A DNA stretch of 64,000 nucleotides from assembly GCA_020161405.1 (NCBI GenBank), contig JAIUOD010000005.1, positions 186,001 through 250,000 of the forward strand, read 5' to 3'. Position numbers and translations under genes: made by a program. Numbering within the stretch: position 1 is the stretch's first letter; each line of letters begins with the position of its first letter. The notes beneath the pieces are model-generated. The model saw only the letters and a list, made by a program, of their open reading frames with translations. It made no database searches and was not told the DNA's origin. Origin of the DNA: Pseudomonadota bacterium. GTDB taxonomy: Bacteria > Pseudomonadota > Alphaproteobacteria > Caulobacterales > Aquidulcibacteraceae. Positions 45,076 through 55,113 of this stretch are shown piece by piece.

Positions 45076-45187
45076 AACCCTTTCGGGATGATTATAACAT
45101 AAAACTTTTCAAAATCAAGCAAAAAGACCCGAACGGGTTGTTTTTAGAGGTGCGGCATTCAAAACAAGATAAATAGTCCCGTTCGGG
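45076..45187. promoter_or_regulatory. Three HipB operator-like dyads
   Basis: Related inverted repeats with the CCCG-nn-CGGG core lie upstream of hipB: AACCCtttCGGGAT at 45076-45089, ACCCG-AA-CGGGT at 45127-45138 and CCCG-TT-CGGG at 45178-45187. The first sits 6 nt from the hipB start. Centres are about 50 bp apart, which would allow looping or cooperative binding by HipB. Confidence 0.75.
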
Positions 45188-45299
45188 TTGAATTAAGCGT
45201 TTAAGTAAGCGCAACAAAAGTTGACTATATGGCACAAAGCAAAAATAACGCTAACACCGAAATCGTCATAGTGATGCCCTATAAGCGGAAAAATTTGGG

Positions 45300-46451
45300 A
45301 TGAATAGAATGCAAGAAAAATTTGATAGATCACAATTCCACGAATTGGTTTGGAATAAGCAAATTCCCGACATCGCAATAGAATATGAATTGTCGGAAAA
45401 CAAACTAAAAGATATTGCCCGTGAATACGATATCCCCCTACCTGATAGAAATTACTGGCTTGCTAAAAATCGTGGTGAATCTCCTGAATTAAAACCACTC
45501 CCCCGTCGCAAATTTGCAGGTGGTCAATATATTTATCTAAAAGGCAGTCCAAGACATTATTACTATTGGGGCTCGGTAACAAAAGAAGAATTAAACGCGC
45601 CATTACCCCCTAAGCCTGAATTTGAATATGAGATTGAGGACGTGCGCCCTGAAGTCTTGGCAGAAGTAAAAGAAAAGCTGGCACCAATATCCCTTTTGCA
45701 ATCACATTCGATGATAAAGAAATTATTGGATGACGATAAAAGGCGAAAATCTGAATCAAGGCGTGGCGGCGTAAACCTTTATTGGGGGCCAACCGAGTGG
45801 TTTGGAACAAAGGGGCAAAAGCGCCGCCTTGGAATTATGAATTCCGTTTTTAAAACCATCGAAAGAATGCAACACACAATTCAAGAAATGAATGACCATG
45901 GGAATAACATAGTTTTGTTAATTCATGGTCAGAAAATCAAATTAGAAATTGTGGAGATGCAACATCGCGGTGGACCAATTCCATTTTTGCAAGATGAACC
46001 CGAGATAACCAAAGTGAAAATCTCACTGAATGGCTCAGAGGGCACTTGCGGCTGCTTTAAAGAATGGCGGGATGAACCTAAAAAGAGGTTAGAAGATAGA
46101 ATAACTGACATTATAACCGAGATTATTCTTACATCTGAAATTGGATATCGTTCATACAAAATCAGACAATGGGAAGAAGATATAAGGGCAATCAAACACG
46201 CAAGGCAAGAGTATGAAAAGAAGCGCATAGAAGAAGAAAATAAAAGGATTGAGAAATTAATATCACAAGCCGAAAACCTTCAAAAGGCCGAACAAATAAG
46301 AAGCTATGTGCAAAAGATATTAGAAACGAAGCCAGCAAATGCCGAAGAGTTTGATCTTGAAAAATGGTCAAATTGGGCATTAAAGACTGCAGATTTGATC
46401 GATCCAATAGTAAGCGAGAGTTTTAAAGAAATTGTCCTAGAAAAAGAATAA
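45300..46451 (+). CDS. HTH-containing hypothetical protein
   Basis: A 383-residue protein. The start FHELVWNKQIPDIAIEYELSENKLKDIAREYDIPLPDRNYWLAK is the helix-turn-helix of a broad hypothetical family in which a VW..P....A..Y..S...L.......IP.P..GYW pattern recurs. The rest has no recognised domain; a long charged helical region runs from about residue 290 to 350. The family is common on alphaproteobacterial plasmids and islands, with unknown role. It is divergent from hipB and ends at a hairpin terminator. Confidence 0.6.
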   Translation: MNRMQEKFDRSQFHELVWNKQIPDIAIEYELSENKLKDIAREYDIPLPDRNYWLAKNRGESPELKPLPRRKFAGGQYIYLKGSPRHYYYWGSVTKEELNAPLPPKPEFEYEIEDVRPEVLAEVKEKLAPISLLQSHSMIKKLLDDDKRRKSESRRGGVNLYWGPTEWFGTKGQKRRLGIMNSVFKTIERMQHTIQEMNDHGNNIVLLIHGQKIKLEIVEMQHRGGPIPFLQDEPEITKVKISLNGSEGTCGCFKEWRDEPKKRLEDRITDIITEIILTSEIGYRSYKIRQWEEDIRAIKHARQEYEKKRIEEENKRIEKLISQAENLQKAEQIRSYVQKILETKPANAEEFDLEKWSNWALKTADLIDPIVSESFKEIVLEKE

Positions 46452-46471
46452 GGCGGGATTTCTCCCGCCTT
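46450..46471. terminator. Hairpin terminator between convergent genes
   Basis: AAGGCGGGA (46450-46458) and TCCCGCCTT (46463-46471) form a 9-bp stem with loop TTTC, starting at the stop codon of the HTH hypothetical. On the minus strand it is followed by ATTCTTTTTC, so it can also serve the secreted protein gene. Confidence 0.8.
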
Positions 46472-46490
46472 CATCGTCAAAATTTTGGAT

Positions 46491-47027
46491 TTATTGCTGC
46501 CAGCAAACGCCTTCGATTTTGCGTGTAATATAAACATTAGTAAGGCCGCAAAACTCACTTCCCATTAATTCGCACATCATTGAATATACGGGGGTAGAAT
46601 TGTTGCCTGATTCAGATGATGAACCTGAGAAAGAACCATCACTTCCAAAATCTACTTGAAAAGACTGCGAATTGTTCGAGCCGTCAACCCAATTCATAAA
46701 CAAGCTAAAACCATTGCCAATTGTAGAAATGATATAGCGACCAGAACGGATAAGGTTTGAACCGCGTGCGCCCATGATGGTGGCTGTGCCATTGCTACGA
46801 TTTAGTTGCATACCGAATGAAAGTTTATACTCGCTGCGCGAATTTCCATTTAGCGCGTTGCGTGTAATTCTAGCATCAGTTCCTTCACATGAATAGTTTG
46901 AAACAGATTGACTAATTGTTGCACGTTTAGGTGCGGCTTTCTTTTTTGCTGGAGCCGCATAGACGGCAGAAGCAATTGTAGTTGCCATCAAAATAACTGC
47001 TACGACAGATTTTAATGTGTATTTCAT
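46491..47027 (-). CDS. Secreted hypothetical protein
   Basis: About 178 residues from the ATG at 47027, preceded by a strong AAGGAG. A signal peptide (residues 1-24, VAVILMATTIASAVYA before APAKKK) leads to a Lys/Pro-rich linker and a mature domain with four Cys (YSCEGTDARI, MMCELMGSEFCGL, EGVCWQQ), probably two disulphides. The centre is rich in Ser, Gly and Asn. No family recognised. It is a single gene between the HTH hypothetical and the YobI-like ATPase. Confidence 0.65.
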   Translation of the reverse strand: MKYTLKSVVAVILMATTIASAVYAAPAKKKAAPKRATISQSVSNYSCEGTDARITRNALNGNSRSEYKLSFGMQLNRSNGTATIMGARGSNLIRSGRYIISTIGNGFSLFMNWVDGSNNSQSFQVDFGSDGSFSGSSSESGNNSTPVYSMMCELMGSEFCGLTNVYITRKIEGVCWQQ

Positions 47028-47382
47028 TTTACTCTCCTTAAATAGGCAGAATTGCCATCTAAAGAGACATATAATTCGCAATCATACTTCTGTTGGGGGA
47101 AACACCAAATGCGAATTCCTAACGCTCTAAAATAGCGTTAGCTGTTTCGAGTTTTGTTCGATGATTTTCCAAGCGTAAATGGTTCTTGCTTCTTATTTTA
47201 ATCACTCAAGGACATAAGCCCATACGGCATTACAATAAAACTTTATTGTTCAAATTGGTTAAATGCCAAATCAAAGCTGCAGCGGTAAGAAGCTTGACAA
47301 TAATTGCTTTATAATTGCTAATAATTGACTTGTAATATACAATTTGTGATATTCATAATATTTAATTGAAGGTAGGTAAAGT
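47028..47382. other. Intergenic region upstream of the YobI-like gene
   Basis: About 350 nt between divergent genes. TTGACA at 47294-47299 and TTGACT at 47325-47330 are possible -35 elements on the plus strand, but no -10 with ideal spacing follows, so the promoter is not assigned. A repeated ATAATTGCT/ATAATTGAC pattern lies at 47300-47330. No ORF or RNA gene is evident. Confidence 0.4.
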
Positions 47383-50300
47383 TTGCATACTTTATTTGTA
47401 AAAATAAAAAATTATTTCTCGCAAAATAATGTTGATGATTCAAAGCTTTCTAAATATGTCGACCTTGCACCAACTGATAAAGCGGACGAATCTGGTGTTT
47501 ATTCAAGAGCTCTGAACTATGCGACAAAAAACTCTAATGTGTTTAATATTGCTTTGACGGGGCCATATGGTTCTGGGAAGAGTAGCATAATTAAGACATT
47601 TCTTAAGAGCTATAATAAGCCAACGCTAAAAATATCTCTTGCTGCTTTCTTGCCCAATTCAAATAAAGATGAAACAGAAATTACTAAGCAAGAAATTGAA
47701 CGTAGCATATTGCAACAAATGCTTTATGGGGTAGAAGCAAAAAAACTGCCATTATCCCGCTTTAAAAGGATTCAATCACCAGTAAAGTGGTCAACACTAG
47801 TATCGCTATATGTTATGATTGGATTATCAGCCCTATGGTATCTAATTCAAAAGAGCACTGACATTGTAAATGGGAGCTTTTTTATACCATTGAATTATTC
47901 AAATGGGTTTAATTTATTAGCTCTACTTGTAGGTTTGGTTTTTTCTTGGCAGATTTTGCATCAAATCTACATCAAAAGTTTTGGCATATCTTTAAAGAGT
48001 ATATCTTTGAAGGATATCGAAATAACTCCTGATGCTACCGATAAAGAGTCAATATTAAATCGGCACCTTGACGAGATAATTTATTTCTTCCAATCCACGG
48101 ATTATGAATTGGTCGTTATTGAAGATCTAGATAGATTCAACAATCCAGATATTTTCGTTACGCTCCGCGAAATTAATGGCCTCATAAATGCAAATTTAAG
48201 TAAAGCCAGAACCGTTAGATTTTTGTATGCACTTCGCGACGATATGTTTTTAAATACAGATCGCACAAAATTTTTTGAGTTTATAATACCTGTAATTCCG
48301 ATAATTAATACGTCTAACTCTATCGATAAGGTGTTGGAACAGGGAGAGCGTTTATCATTGAATGATCGAATTGACCGTCAGTTTTTACGCGAAGTTTCGC
48401 GATACTTAAATGATTTGCGACTGATACAAAATATTTTCAATGAATACCTTATATACATTGAGAATCTTGAACCAGACGGAAGCAATAAATTAAACTCCAA
48501 TAAGCTTTTGGCTGTTTTAATTTATAAAAACTTACTCCCAAGTGATTTCGAAGAATTGCATAGAGGTAAAGGAAAGCTCGCAGAAATATTGAATAGGCAT
48601 GGAGAATTTTTATTTAAAGCCGAGACAGACTTAAAATCGCAAATAACTCAACTTGAGGAACTAGTCAGTATAGCTGAAAAACAAATGCCATCTGATTTAG
48701 GTGAGCTTCGCAAGATTTATGCAATGACATTACTTAGTAAAATTCCTTATCATTATTTCCAAAGCAATATTAACTTCAATGGGACTGTTTTTCCATTTAA
48801 CAATCTTTCGAATCACCCTGCCTTCGACACAATTTTTGAATCAAATCTATGGAACTACCGCACTCAACAGGGACACAATGACCAAGTGAATATCACAGCT
48901 ATAGAAAATGAAGTCAATCCAAACAAAACATATCAACAACGAAAACAAGAAATTGAAAGTAAATCTGCGGAGTCCAAAGAAATTACTACATCAAAAATTA
49001 GAGAACTACGTGCAAAGATTTCAAATCTGCGTTTAACAAAATTCAACGAAATTTTACGGACACATTCAAAGGAAAACGAAGAATTATTTAATGCCTTCGG
49101 AGAAAATAAAGAGCTTTTAAGGTTCTTAGTTTTGGAAGGATATCTTGATGATAGTTATTATCAATACACTTCACTTTTTCACAAAGGAAGACTTTCACAA
49201 AATGATAACAAGTATTTAATAACAATTCGAAGCTTCATTAATCCAGAACCAGATTTCCCAATTGACAATCCCAAAGAAGTCATTGCAGAAATGCGTGATA
49301 CAGATTTCGAACAGAACTATGTCTTAAATAAATCATTGGCGGATTGCTTCTTTTCCGCTCCAGTCGAATATCAAGCACATATTAAAAAACTTGTGAAATT
49401 CATTTCGTCAAACTTCGAAGATTGTGAAACTTTTTTCTCAATATATTACGAGACGGGAGAGCACATCGGAGAATTATTACGTTCCTTATTTGATGGTTGG
49501 AACGGATTTATAATCAAAGCGCTTGCAAGTTCTCAAAATAAATTGCACGTCGCGCGAATTATGGCTCATCTTCCAGAGAAGAATCTGAAGAAATTGGTAA
49601 AAAGCGATCCCAAATTCATCGAATACATTGACGAAAGCTTATCAGATATTCTCGCTTTGGGGATAGATTTTGATCCGAATAGACTTAAACTCCTCCAATT
49701 AAACGTCAACAATCTAACAAGTCTTAAAACCTACACAGCAATTCATGATTTACTGGCTGAAGAAGGAATGTATCAAATATCTATTCAAAACATCGAAGCT
49801 GTTTTCATAGATTTTCTTAATTACAAAAGGATTGTTGACCTGAGAACCAAGCACTATACCACCGTTTTGAATTCAAAAAATCAGAATTTAATTGATAAAA
49901 TTGAGCAAGAATTTGATTTCTATTTAGAAAATATCCTTCTAGAGCTTGAACAAAATTCTGAAGAAGAAGTTTCTACAATTATTAAAGCTATAAATCATGA
50001 AGACGTTAATCCTGATTCCCTGCAAGAATTTTTAGAAAAGCAATCTAATATGCTTCCTTCATTTGAAGGCGTTCCCGAAAATCACTATTCACGATTGATT
50101 AAATTGCAAAAAATTGAGCCCAAATGGGAAAATTGCTTGAAATTTCTGGTTAGCGATGTTTTTGAACCGGAGCTGCTTACTGAATATTTGAAGCAGAAAG
50201 AGCCTTTTGAAATATTGTCCAAAGTTTCACTACCCGTAGGAACCGAGGCGCAACCGCTTCGGAAGTTTATTTTTGAAAATGAAGATTTCTCGGGTGACGA

Positions 50301-50979
50301 ATATCGTTCGTATATTAGAGTTTTGCCCAATCAATTTAATAAGTTTCCAGATGAACTAAACTTAGAAAAGTGGCAAATAATAGTTGAAGAAAGAAAAATA
50401 ACTTTCACAGCGAATAACGTTTCAATCCTTGACGGACACAACGAAACCCAATTGTTGTTCGTTATTAAAAATATCGATAAATATTTAGAAATTGCAAGCG
50501 AAATTAGTGTTGGAGATGACTTCCGGGAGCTTCTCTTGAAGTCAAACATTACTGATGATAACAAACTAAAAGTTATTGAGGCTATGGACCTTTCTCTATT
50601 AACTGGATTACCTGCTCGTGCAATTTTGATTGGGGAAATATTGAATCGCACGAAAAATGTTGTTAAAAATTTAGACGAGATTGCAGCTAAGACGATAATC
50701 ACTAGCGCCGCTACGACTTCTAAACAAATCTCATTATTTAATGATTTTCACGTTATTTTATCAAAAGATAAAGTACGTGACATATTGCAGAGCTTGCCTG
50801 ACCCATTTTGCCAAATTATTACTGGAAAATATTCTATTCGACTTAGCAAATCTCCAGAAAATTTGCATTTGGTGGAATGGTTGCAATCAAAAAAAATTAT
50901 ATCTTCTTGGAATGTAGTAAAAACTTGGAATTTTATATCGTTTGACGAAGAAATAAAAATAAATTTATTCAGAAAGTAA
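47383..50979 (+). CDS. YobI-like membrane P-loop NTPase
   Basis: A 1198-residue protein. Walker A GPYGSGKSS is at residues 60-68 and Walker B ELVVIEDLDRF at 242-252. Two hydrophobic segments (about 137-157 and 176-196) are inserted between them, the layout of YobI/KAP-type NTPases, whose spans are inserted in the P-loop domain. After about residue 400 come roughly 800 mainly helical residues with no recognised domain. It is a single gene between a secreted protein and ArdC in a defence region, so a defence function is a reasonable guess. Start codon is TTG at 47383, with GAAGGTAGG upstream. Confidence 0.75.
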   Translation: MHTLFVKIKNYFSQNNVDDSKLSKYVDLAPTDKADESGVYSRALNYATKNSNVFNIALTGPYGSGKSSIIKTFLKSYNKPTLKISLAAFLPNSNKDETEITKQEIERSILQQMLYGVEAKKLPLSRFKRIQSPVKWSTLVSLYVMIGLSALWYLIQKSTDIVNGSFFIPLNYSNGFNLLALLVGLVFSWQILHQIYIKSFGISLKSISLKDIEITPDATDKESILNRHLDEIIYFFQSTDYELVVIEDLDRFNNPDIFVTLREINGLINANLSKARTVRFLYALRDDMFLNTDRTKFFEFIIPVIPIINTSNSIDKVLEQGERLSLNDRIDRQFLREVSRYLNDLRLIQNIFNEYLIYIENLEPDGSNKLNSNKLLAVLIYKNLLPSDFEELHRGKGKLAEILNRHGEFLFKAETDLKSQITQLEELVSIAEKQMPSDLGELRKIYAMTLLSKIPYHYFQSNINFNGTVFPFNNLSNHPAFDTIFESNLWNYRTQQGHNDQVNITAIENEVNPNKTYQQRKQEIESKSAESKEITTSKIRELRAKISNLRLTKFNEILRTHSKENEELFNAFGENKELLRFLVLEGYLDDSYYQYTSLFHKGRLSQNDNKYLITIRSFINPEPDFPIDNPKEVIAEMRDTDFEQNYVLNKSLADCFFSAPVEYQAHIKKLVKFISSNFEDCETFFSIYYETGEHIGELLRSLFDGWNGFIIKALASSQNKLHVARIMAHLPEKNLKKLVKSDPKFIEYIDESLSDILALGIDFDPNRLKLLQLNVNNLTSLKTYTAIHDLLAEEGMYQISIQNIEAVFIDFLNYKRIVDLRTKHYTTVLNSKNQNLIDKIEQEFDFYLENILLELEQNSEEEVSTIIKAINHEDVNPDSLQEFLEKQSNMLPSFEGVPENHYSRLIKLQKIEPKWENCLKFLVSDVFEPELLTEYLKQKEPFEILSKVSLPVGTEAQPLRKFIFENEDFSGDEYRSYIRVLPNQFNKFPDELNLEKWQIIVEERKITFTANNVSILDGHNETQLLFVIKNIDKYLEIASEISVGDDFRELLLKSNITDDNKLKVIEAMDLSLLTGLPARAILIGEILNRTKNVVKNLDEIAAKTIITSAATTSKQISLFNDFHVILSKDKVRDILQSLPDPFCQIITGKYSIRLSKSPENLHLVEWLQSKKIISSWNVVKTWNFISFDEEIKINLFRK

Positions 50980-51030
50980 TTCCGACGATTTAATTGAATT
51001 TCGCATTTGGATTTTAAGCTTGAACGACTA

Positions 51031-51948
51031 TCAAGTCGATTCCTCAAATTGATTTTCTTTGAATTTGGCAAGCAAGTAATCAGAAGCTTTAGAAGCCTGA
51101 CTTGCGGCGGTGATGATGGCTTTTGAATCTTGCTTTAAGACTTGAAGCCAATTGTTTATGTAGCAAGCGTGGTCGGCGCGTGGCTCTTGGGTGATACCAA
51201 GTTCCGAACATAGGAATGCTGCACCAAGTTCGGCGACAAGTTCTTCCATTGCATAGCGATTATCTCCAAAGCGTTTGCCAAAATCGCGTGCAAGGCGGTT
51301 TGAAGAACCTGTCCAATGTGTAAGCTCGTGAAACAAGGTTGAATACCAGCCTTCGGTTGGTGTTGAAGTTTCTGTGCCAACGAAACGATGACGATCTGGC
51401 ATTGAGATTGTGTCACTTGACGGGCTGTAACACGCGCGTGCGCCACCGATATTGATTTTGGCATTGGTTGACACGATAAAACGCTCGGCATTTTCACAAG
51501 CAATAATTTTATCAATTTGTGGCTCGGTTGCTGGCATTTCATAGCCGTCAACTTGGGCAATATTGAAAACACGTGATGCTTTGGCGATTGAGTAATGGCT
51601 TGGGTCTTCGCCATTTTGATTTTCCACTTCAATATCCTTGAAGAAAATAATCATGGAAGATGCTTCACCTTTGCGAACTTGCGCACCGCGTTCTTGCCAT
51701 TGTTTATAAGTGCCCCAAATGCCGTGCTCATAACCGCTAGTATAAGCAGCAATCCAAAGCGCAAGAATATTCACGCCATTGTATACTTTCTTGGATTGAA
51801 CATTAAATGGACGGGCAGTTGAAAAGCCTTTACGATGCCAAGGTAATTGAACATCACCTACTCCGTTTTCAATTGCGGAAATGATTTGATTAGTAATGGT
51901 TTCATAAACGTCGAAACGTGAATTTGAAGAATTAGATTGATTTTTCAT
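51031..51948 (-). CDS. ardC: ArdC-type antirestriction protein with zincin domain
   Basis: About 305 residues from the ATG at 51948, 6 nt after AAAGGAG. The N-terminal ArdC single-strand-DNA-binding domain (residues 1-130) includes LPWHRKGFSTARPFNVQSKK and the NGVNILALW block. The C-terminal metallopeptidase-like domain has LFHELTHWTG with HELTH at 207-211 and a downstream Glu in AMEELVAELGAAF. ArdC proteins protect incoming plasmid DNA from host restriction. It lies downstream of the hamB gene on the same strand, 232 nt away. Confidence 0.92.
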   Translation of the reverse strand: MKNQSNSSNSRFDVYETITNQIISAIENGVGDVQLPWHRKGFSTARPFNVQSKKVYNGVNILALWIAAYTSGYEHGIWGTYKQWQERGAQVRKGEASSMIIFFKDIEVENQNGEDPSHYSIAKASRVFNIAQVDGYEMPATEPQIDKIIACENAERFIVSTNAKINIGGARACYSPSSDTISMPDRHRFVGTETSTPTEGWYSTLFHELTHWTGSSNRLARDFGKRFGDNRYAMEELVAELGAAFLCSELGITQEPRADHACYINNWLQVLKQDSKAIITAASQASKASDYLLAKFKENQFEEST

Positions 51949-51984
51949 GTCCATCTCCTTTCGCTTTATCTTGAGGACGGACAC

Positions 51985-52179
51985 AAAAAAGTTTGAGGGA
52001 AAGATGGGATGTCACCCTGATTCAATCAGGGCGTATGGGCAACACGGGAGTGGAAATCAAAGATTGAAACGAATGGAGCGGGCAGTCCCATTGACCAACC
52101 ATCAACCCAAACTATGGGTTCGGCAGGGGCTCAAGAGGAAGCGACGGTGTCTAGATTATAAGGCGTAATTGGATAAATT
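51985..52179. other. Gap between hamB and ardC with hairpin
   Basis: A region with a perfect 7-bp hairpin CCCTGAT-TCA-ATCAGGG at 52015-52031 and several GC-rich half-dyads. It may hold the ardC promoter on the minus strand or a structured transfer site. No ORF of note was found. Confidence 0.35.
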
Positions 52180-55113
52180 CTATCCCAAAATTAATTCGTT
52201 CATAATTCTTTGACGGCTTATGTAAGGCACACGTTTGTCTTCAAACAATGAATCATAAACATCAAAAGAATTATCCTTTAAATAATTCAACAAATCTCGC
52301 CCACGTAAATCAATCCCGCCTCTTTCCAGATACCTACTTATACCCCAAACGGCAAGTCTGTCAGAGGCACCGAGTTCAAATAGGTCTAATTGTTGTAAAC
52401 TACCAAGACCAAACTGAAGCATTGATGCCCAATTTTGTGCAAGCTCAGAAATTTCATCACCGTGCTTCTCAATAGCTAATTGCGTTGCTTTAGATACGAC
52501 TTCTTGCAATTGAAAGCCAATATCAGTTCCGATAATATCTAAGCAGTCGTCAATCTCAATTGACAAAATAGTTGCAATTTCGTTATAAGTATGTCCACTC
52601 ATCCATAATAATATCGATTGTATAATATGTTCGTGGGCTGAAGTAATGTTTAAATTAGGTGAGTCTATTAAAGGGCGGATTATTTCGGATAGCCACAAAG
52701 TGCTATTAACATCAGACAATGTTAACCAATTTTCATTTTCCAAGATTGTGGACTCGTCAATAAAATTTAGAAGCCTTGGCACTGTACCTGTTATTTTTAA
52801 TCTTTTGATTTTCTCGGTAGTGCACGTTTCAATTAAGGCGTTAGCTCTAATCAAGAAAACTTCCTTTGCCCGCTCTTTCAATTCCTCAGTTTCGAAATAT
52901 TGATATGCAAGAGTATTTTCGATTATTTTACCAATATGAGCATCCATTTCGTCAACAATAAACTCCGAAGGCATTAAGTCTAAAATAGCGGCATCGATTT
53001 TATCTAAAATCTTTAGGAACTCATGACTTTGCTTTTCAAACAAATCATTATCAAGTTTCAAGCTATGCCGCTTAACAAAATTATCTAGAATTGTTATTAA
53101 TTTAAAAATAGCACCTTTTGCGGGCTCCAATAGAATTCCCCTAAATACACTTTCAATATAACTTTGCTCGTTGTCATTTGCGAAAATTATTCTACCGCGA
53201 GTTTCTTTTCCAGCCCTGCCCACTCTACCCACAATGTTTTTTATACTTCTTCTAGATATTTCTCTAGAATAATCACCTTCAAATCTTTTAATGGTGTGAA
53301 CAACCAAGGTTCTAATCGGCAGATTTACTCCTTCTGCAAGTGTACTAGTGCAGATCAATACTTTAATTATACCTTTATGGATTGCCTCTTCCATTTCACG
53401 TCTAATATCTTGTGGAAAGCTGCCGTGATGAATGCCAACACCATATTGAAGTGCTTCCGCTAGAACATAGTCGTTACCTAGTTGGAAAATACAATATTCA
53501 CGAACTCTATTTATATCCTCACCAATTGGAGTAATTCTTGGTGCTAAATTTATTTGATTCTTAATCATAGAGATTAGTCCGTTGCACAATCCCTTGACGC
53601 CATTTTTACCTTTCATGGTAGTAAAAAGAGCAACCGCACCTACTTTACTGGCCTTAAGCGCTGCAGCGCATGCTAAGGCTGTTGGGCTCGATCGATTGTT
53701 GTACAATTTCGGACGTAGCGTTGCAGGATTTAAATATCTAAAGTCATCATCAGTTAAAAATCTTGGCAAAAAGAAGTTTTTCGGCCGAGCAAAAATAGTG
53801 TTAAAATCTAATTGCCACTGGTCACCATTCCTTTTAATAAAAGCAAAATCCGTTTCCACGGGACTATAATTAGATATGGCCATATTTTCTTCCTTGCCGC
53901 CTAGCCAACTGTGTATCCCTGACACATTCGGTAAAATAGCAGAAATGAATATTATTTTTCGCCCTCCAACATACTCACCTTTCAAACGGGTTAGGAGCAA
54001 TTCATATTGAAGACCTCTATTGTCGTCATCAATTAAATGACCTTCATCACAGATAATGGTTTCAAAAGATTGATCTAGGTCAGGGATTGAATGGTTTAAC
54101 GCAATGAATTTCTCTGGTGTTACAATTAACACGTCAGCAGTATCAACTGATGTTGTTTCTGAGCGCGTTGGTAAATTTCCACCATAACTTGCTACTACTT
54201 CGATGCCAGTTCTTTCGAGTCTTTTTGAAATCCCTTCCTTTATTTCTGCGGCCAAAGCACGGAATGGAACTAAAAATAGAACTTTCTTCCTTCTAACTTT
54301 CACTTCATGAAATATTATAATTTCGCAAAGCGAAGTTTTCCCAGCTGATGTTGGCATTTGCAAACTGAATACTTCGTTCGCATCTCCCATAATTCCTTTT
54401 TCTACAGCAGCTCTTTGTGAAGGAAAAAGCTCCCAGAGAGGAAATGTAGTGTCACTTTCGATGAAAGGAAGCCAAGTTTCGCGATTAAATCCTGAAGAAT
54501 GAATTTCAAGTAGTTTCCAAGTGCTATATTCTTGAAATCGGCGAACGCAATTCAAAGCCAAACGAGATGCAATGAATAAATTGGGATTGTCTTGAAGCCC
54601 ACTCTTTTCGCTGTCTTTAAGCCATTTGAACGCTCTTGCAAAATCATCCTCATTTCCGCCTTTCATTAGAACTTCCAAAAACTCATGTGATGGGTTCTCG
54701 TAAATGGCTCTCTTAGAAAGAATCCCCAGAAGGAAGAATTCTTCTTCATAAACTAATTTAGAAATGTCTATGTCTGCCACCACTAAATTTGCTGTTGCAG
54801 CATACCCTGCAATATAAAATAGCGAAGCTGAATATAAGAGATTCAAATTGCGCTCGATACCATTTAGATATTTTGAAGCCGAACTTTTTGAGTAAATCAA
54901 CAAAGTTTTAGCAAGCTCTGACAAGTCTTTTGATTTTACTTCTCCATCAACTTCGCGCAAGGCATCAAAAATTGCTGAAATTGCTGCTATATATAAATCA
55001 TCGCTTCTTTGCCGCACCCGATAGCCAGCCCACATATCCTCAGGGATTCCAAACTCAGTTGCAGCCTCCCAAGATTCGATTTCGGCCATAAAATAACGAA
55101 GACTTGCTTCCAT
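52180..55113 (-). CDS. hamB: Hachiman helicase HamB
   Basis: A 977-residue superfamily 2 helicase. Walker A MPTSAGKTS is at about 253-261, motif Ib IVTPEKF, motif II CDEGH at 355-359, motif III SAILPN, and the helicase C-terminal domain has GIHHGSFP, CTSTLAEGVNLP and the motif VI NIVGRVGRAGKE. In Hachiman it is a DNA-loading helicase that keeps the HamA nuclease off until phage DNA damage is sensed. Its ATG follows the hamA stop with no gap (TAAATG). Long N- and C-terminal extensions fit HamB. Confidence 0.88.
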   Translation of the reverse strand: MEASLRYFMAEIESWEAATEFGIPEDMWAGYRVRQRSDDLYIAAISAIFDALREVDGEVKSKDLSELAKTLLIYSKSSASKYLNGIERNLNLLYSASLFYIAGYAATANLVVADIDISKLVYEEEFFLLGILSKRAIYENPSHEFLEVLMKGGNEDDFARAFKWLKDSEKSGLQDNPNLFIASRLALNCVRRFQEYSTWKLLEIHSSGFNRETWLPFIESDTTFPLWELFPSQRAAVEKGIMGDANEVFSLQMPTSAGKTSLCEIIIFHEVKVRRKKVLFLVPFRALAAEIKEGISKRLERTGIEVVASYGGNLPTRSETTSVDTADVLIVTPEKFIALNHSIPDLDQSFETIICDEGHLIDDDNRGLQYELLLTRLKGEYVGGRKIIFISAILPNVSGIHSWLGGKEENMAISNYSPVETDFAFIKRNGDQWQLDFNTIFARPKNFFLPRFLTDDDFRYLNPATLRPKLYNNRSSPTALACAAALKASKVGAVALFTTMKGKNGVKGLCNGLISMIKNQINLAPRITPIGEDINRVREYCIFQLGNDYVLAEALQYGVGIHHGSFPQDIRREMEEAIHKGIIKVLICTSTLAEGVNLPIRTLVVHTIKRFEGDYSREISRRSIKNIVGRVGRAGKETRGRIIFANDNEQSYIESVFRGILLEPAKGAIFKLITILDNFVKRHSLKLDNDLFEKQSHEFLKILDKIDAAILDLMPSEFIVDEMDAHIGKIIENTLAYQYFETEELKERAKEVFLIRANALIETCTTEKIKRLKITGTVPRLLNFIDESTILENENWLTLSDVNSTLWLSEIIRPLIDSPNLNITSAHEHIIQSILLWMSGHTYNEIATILSIEIDDCLDIIGTDIGFQLQEVVSKATQLAIEKHGDEISELAQNWASMLQFGLGSLQQLDLFELGASDRLAVWGISRYLERGGIDLRGRDLLNYLKDNSFDVYDSLFEDKRVPYISRQRIMNELILG

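Noticed and set aside
47294..47330. Promoter of the YobI-like gene
   Set aside because: Two -35-like elements exist but neither has a -10 with good spacing, so it was not called as a promoter.
52015..52031. Hairpin near ardC as the oriT
   Set aside because: It is far from mobC and the relaxase, and no recognisable nick consensus is seen; the oriT is more likely just before mobC.
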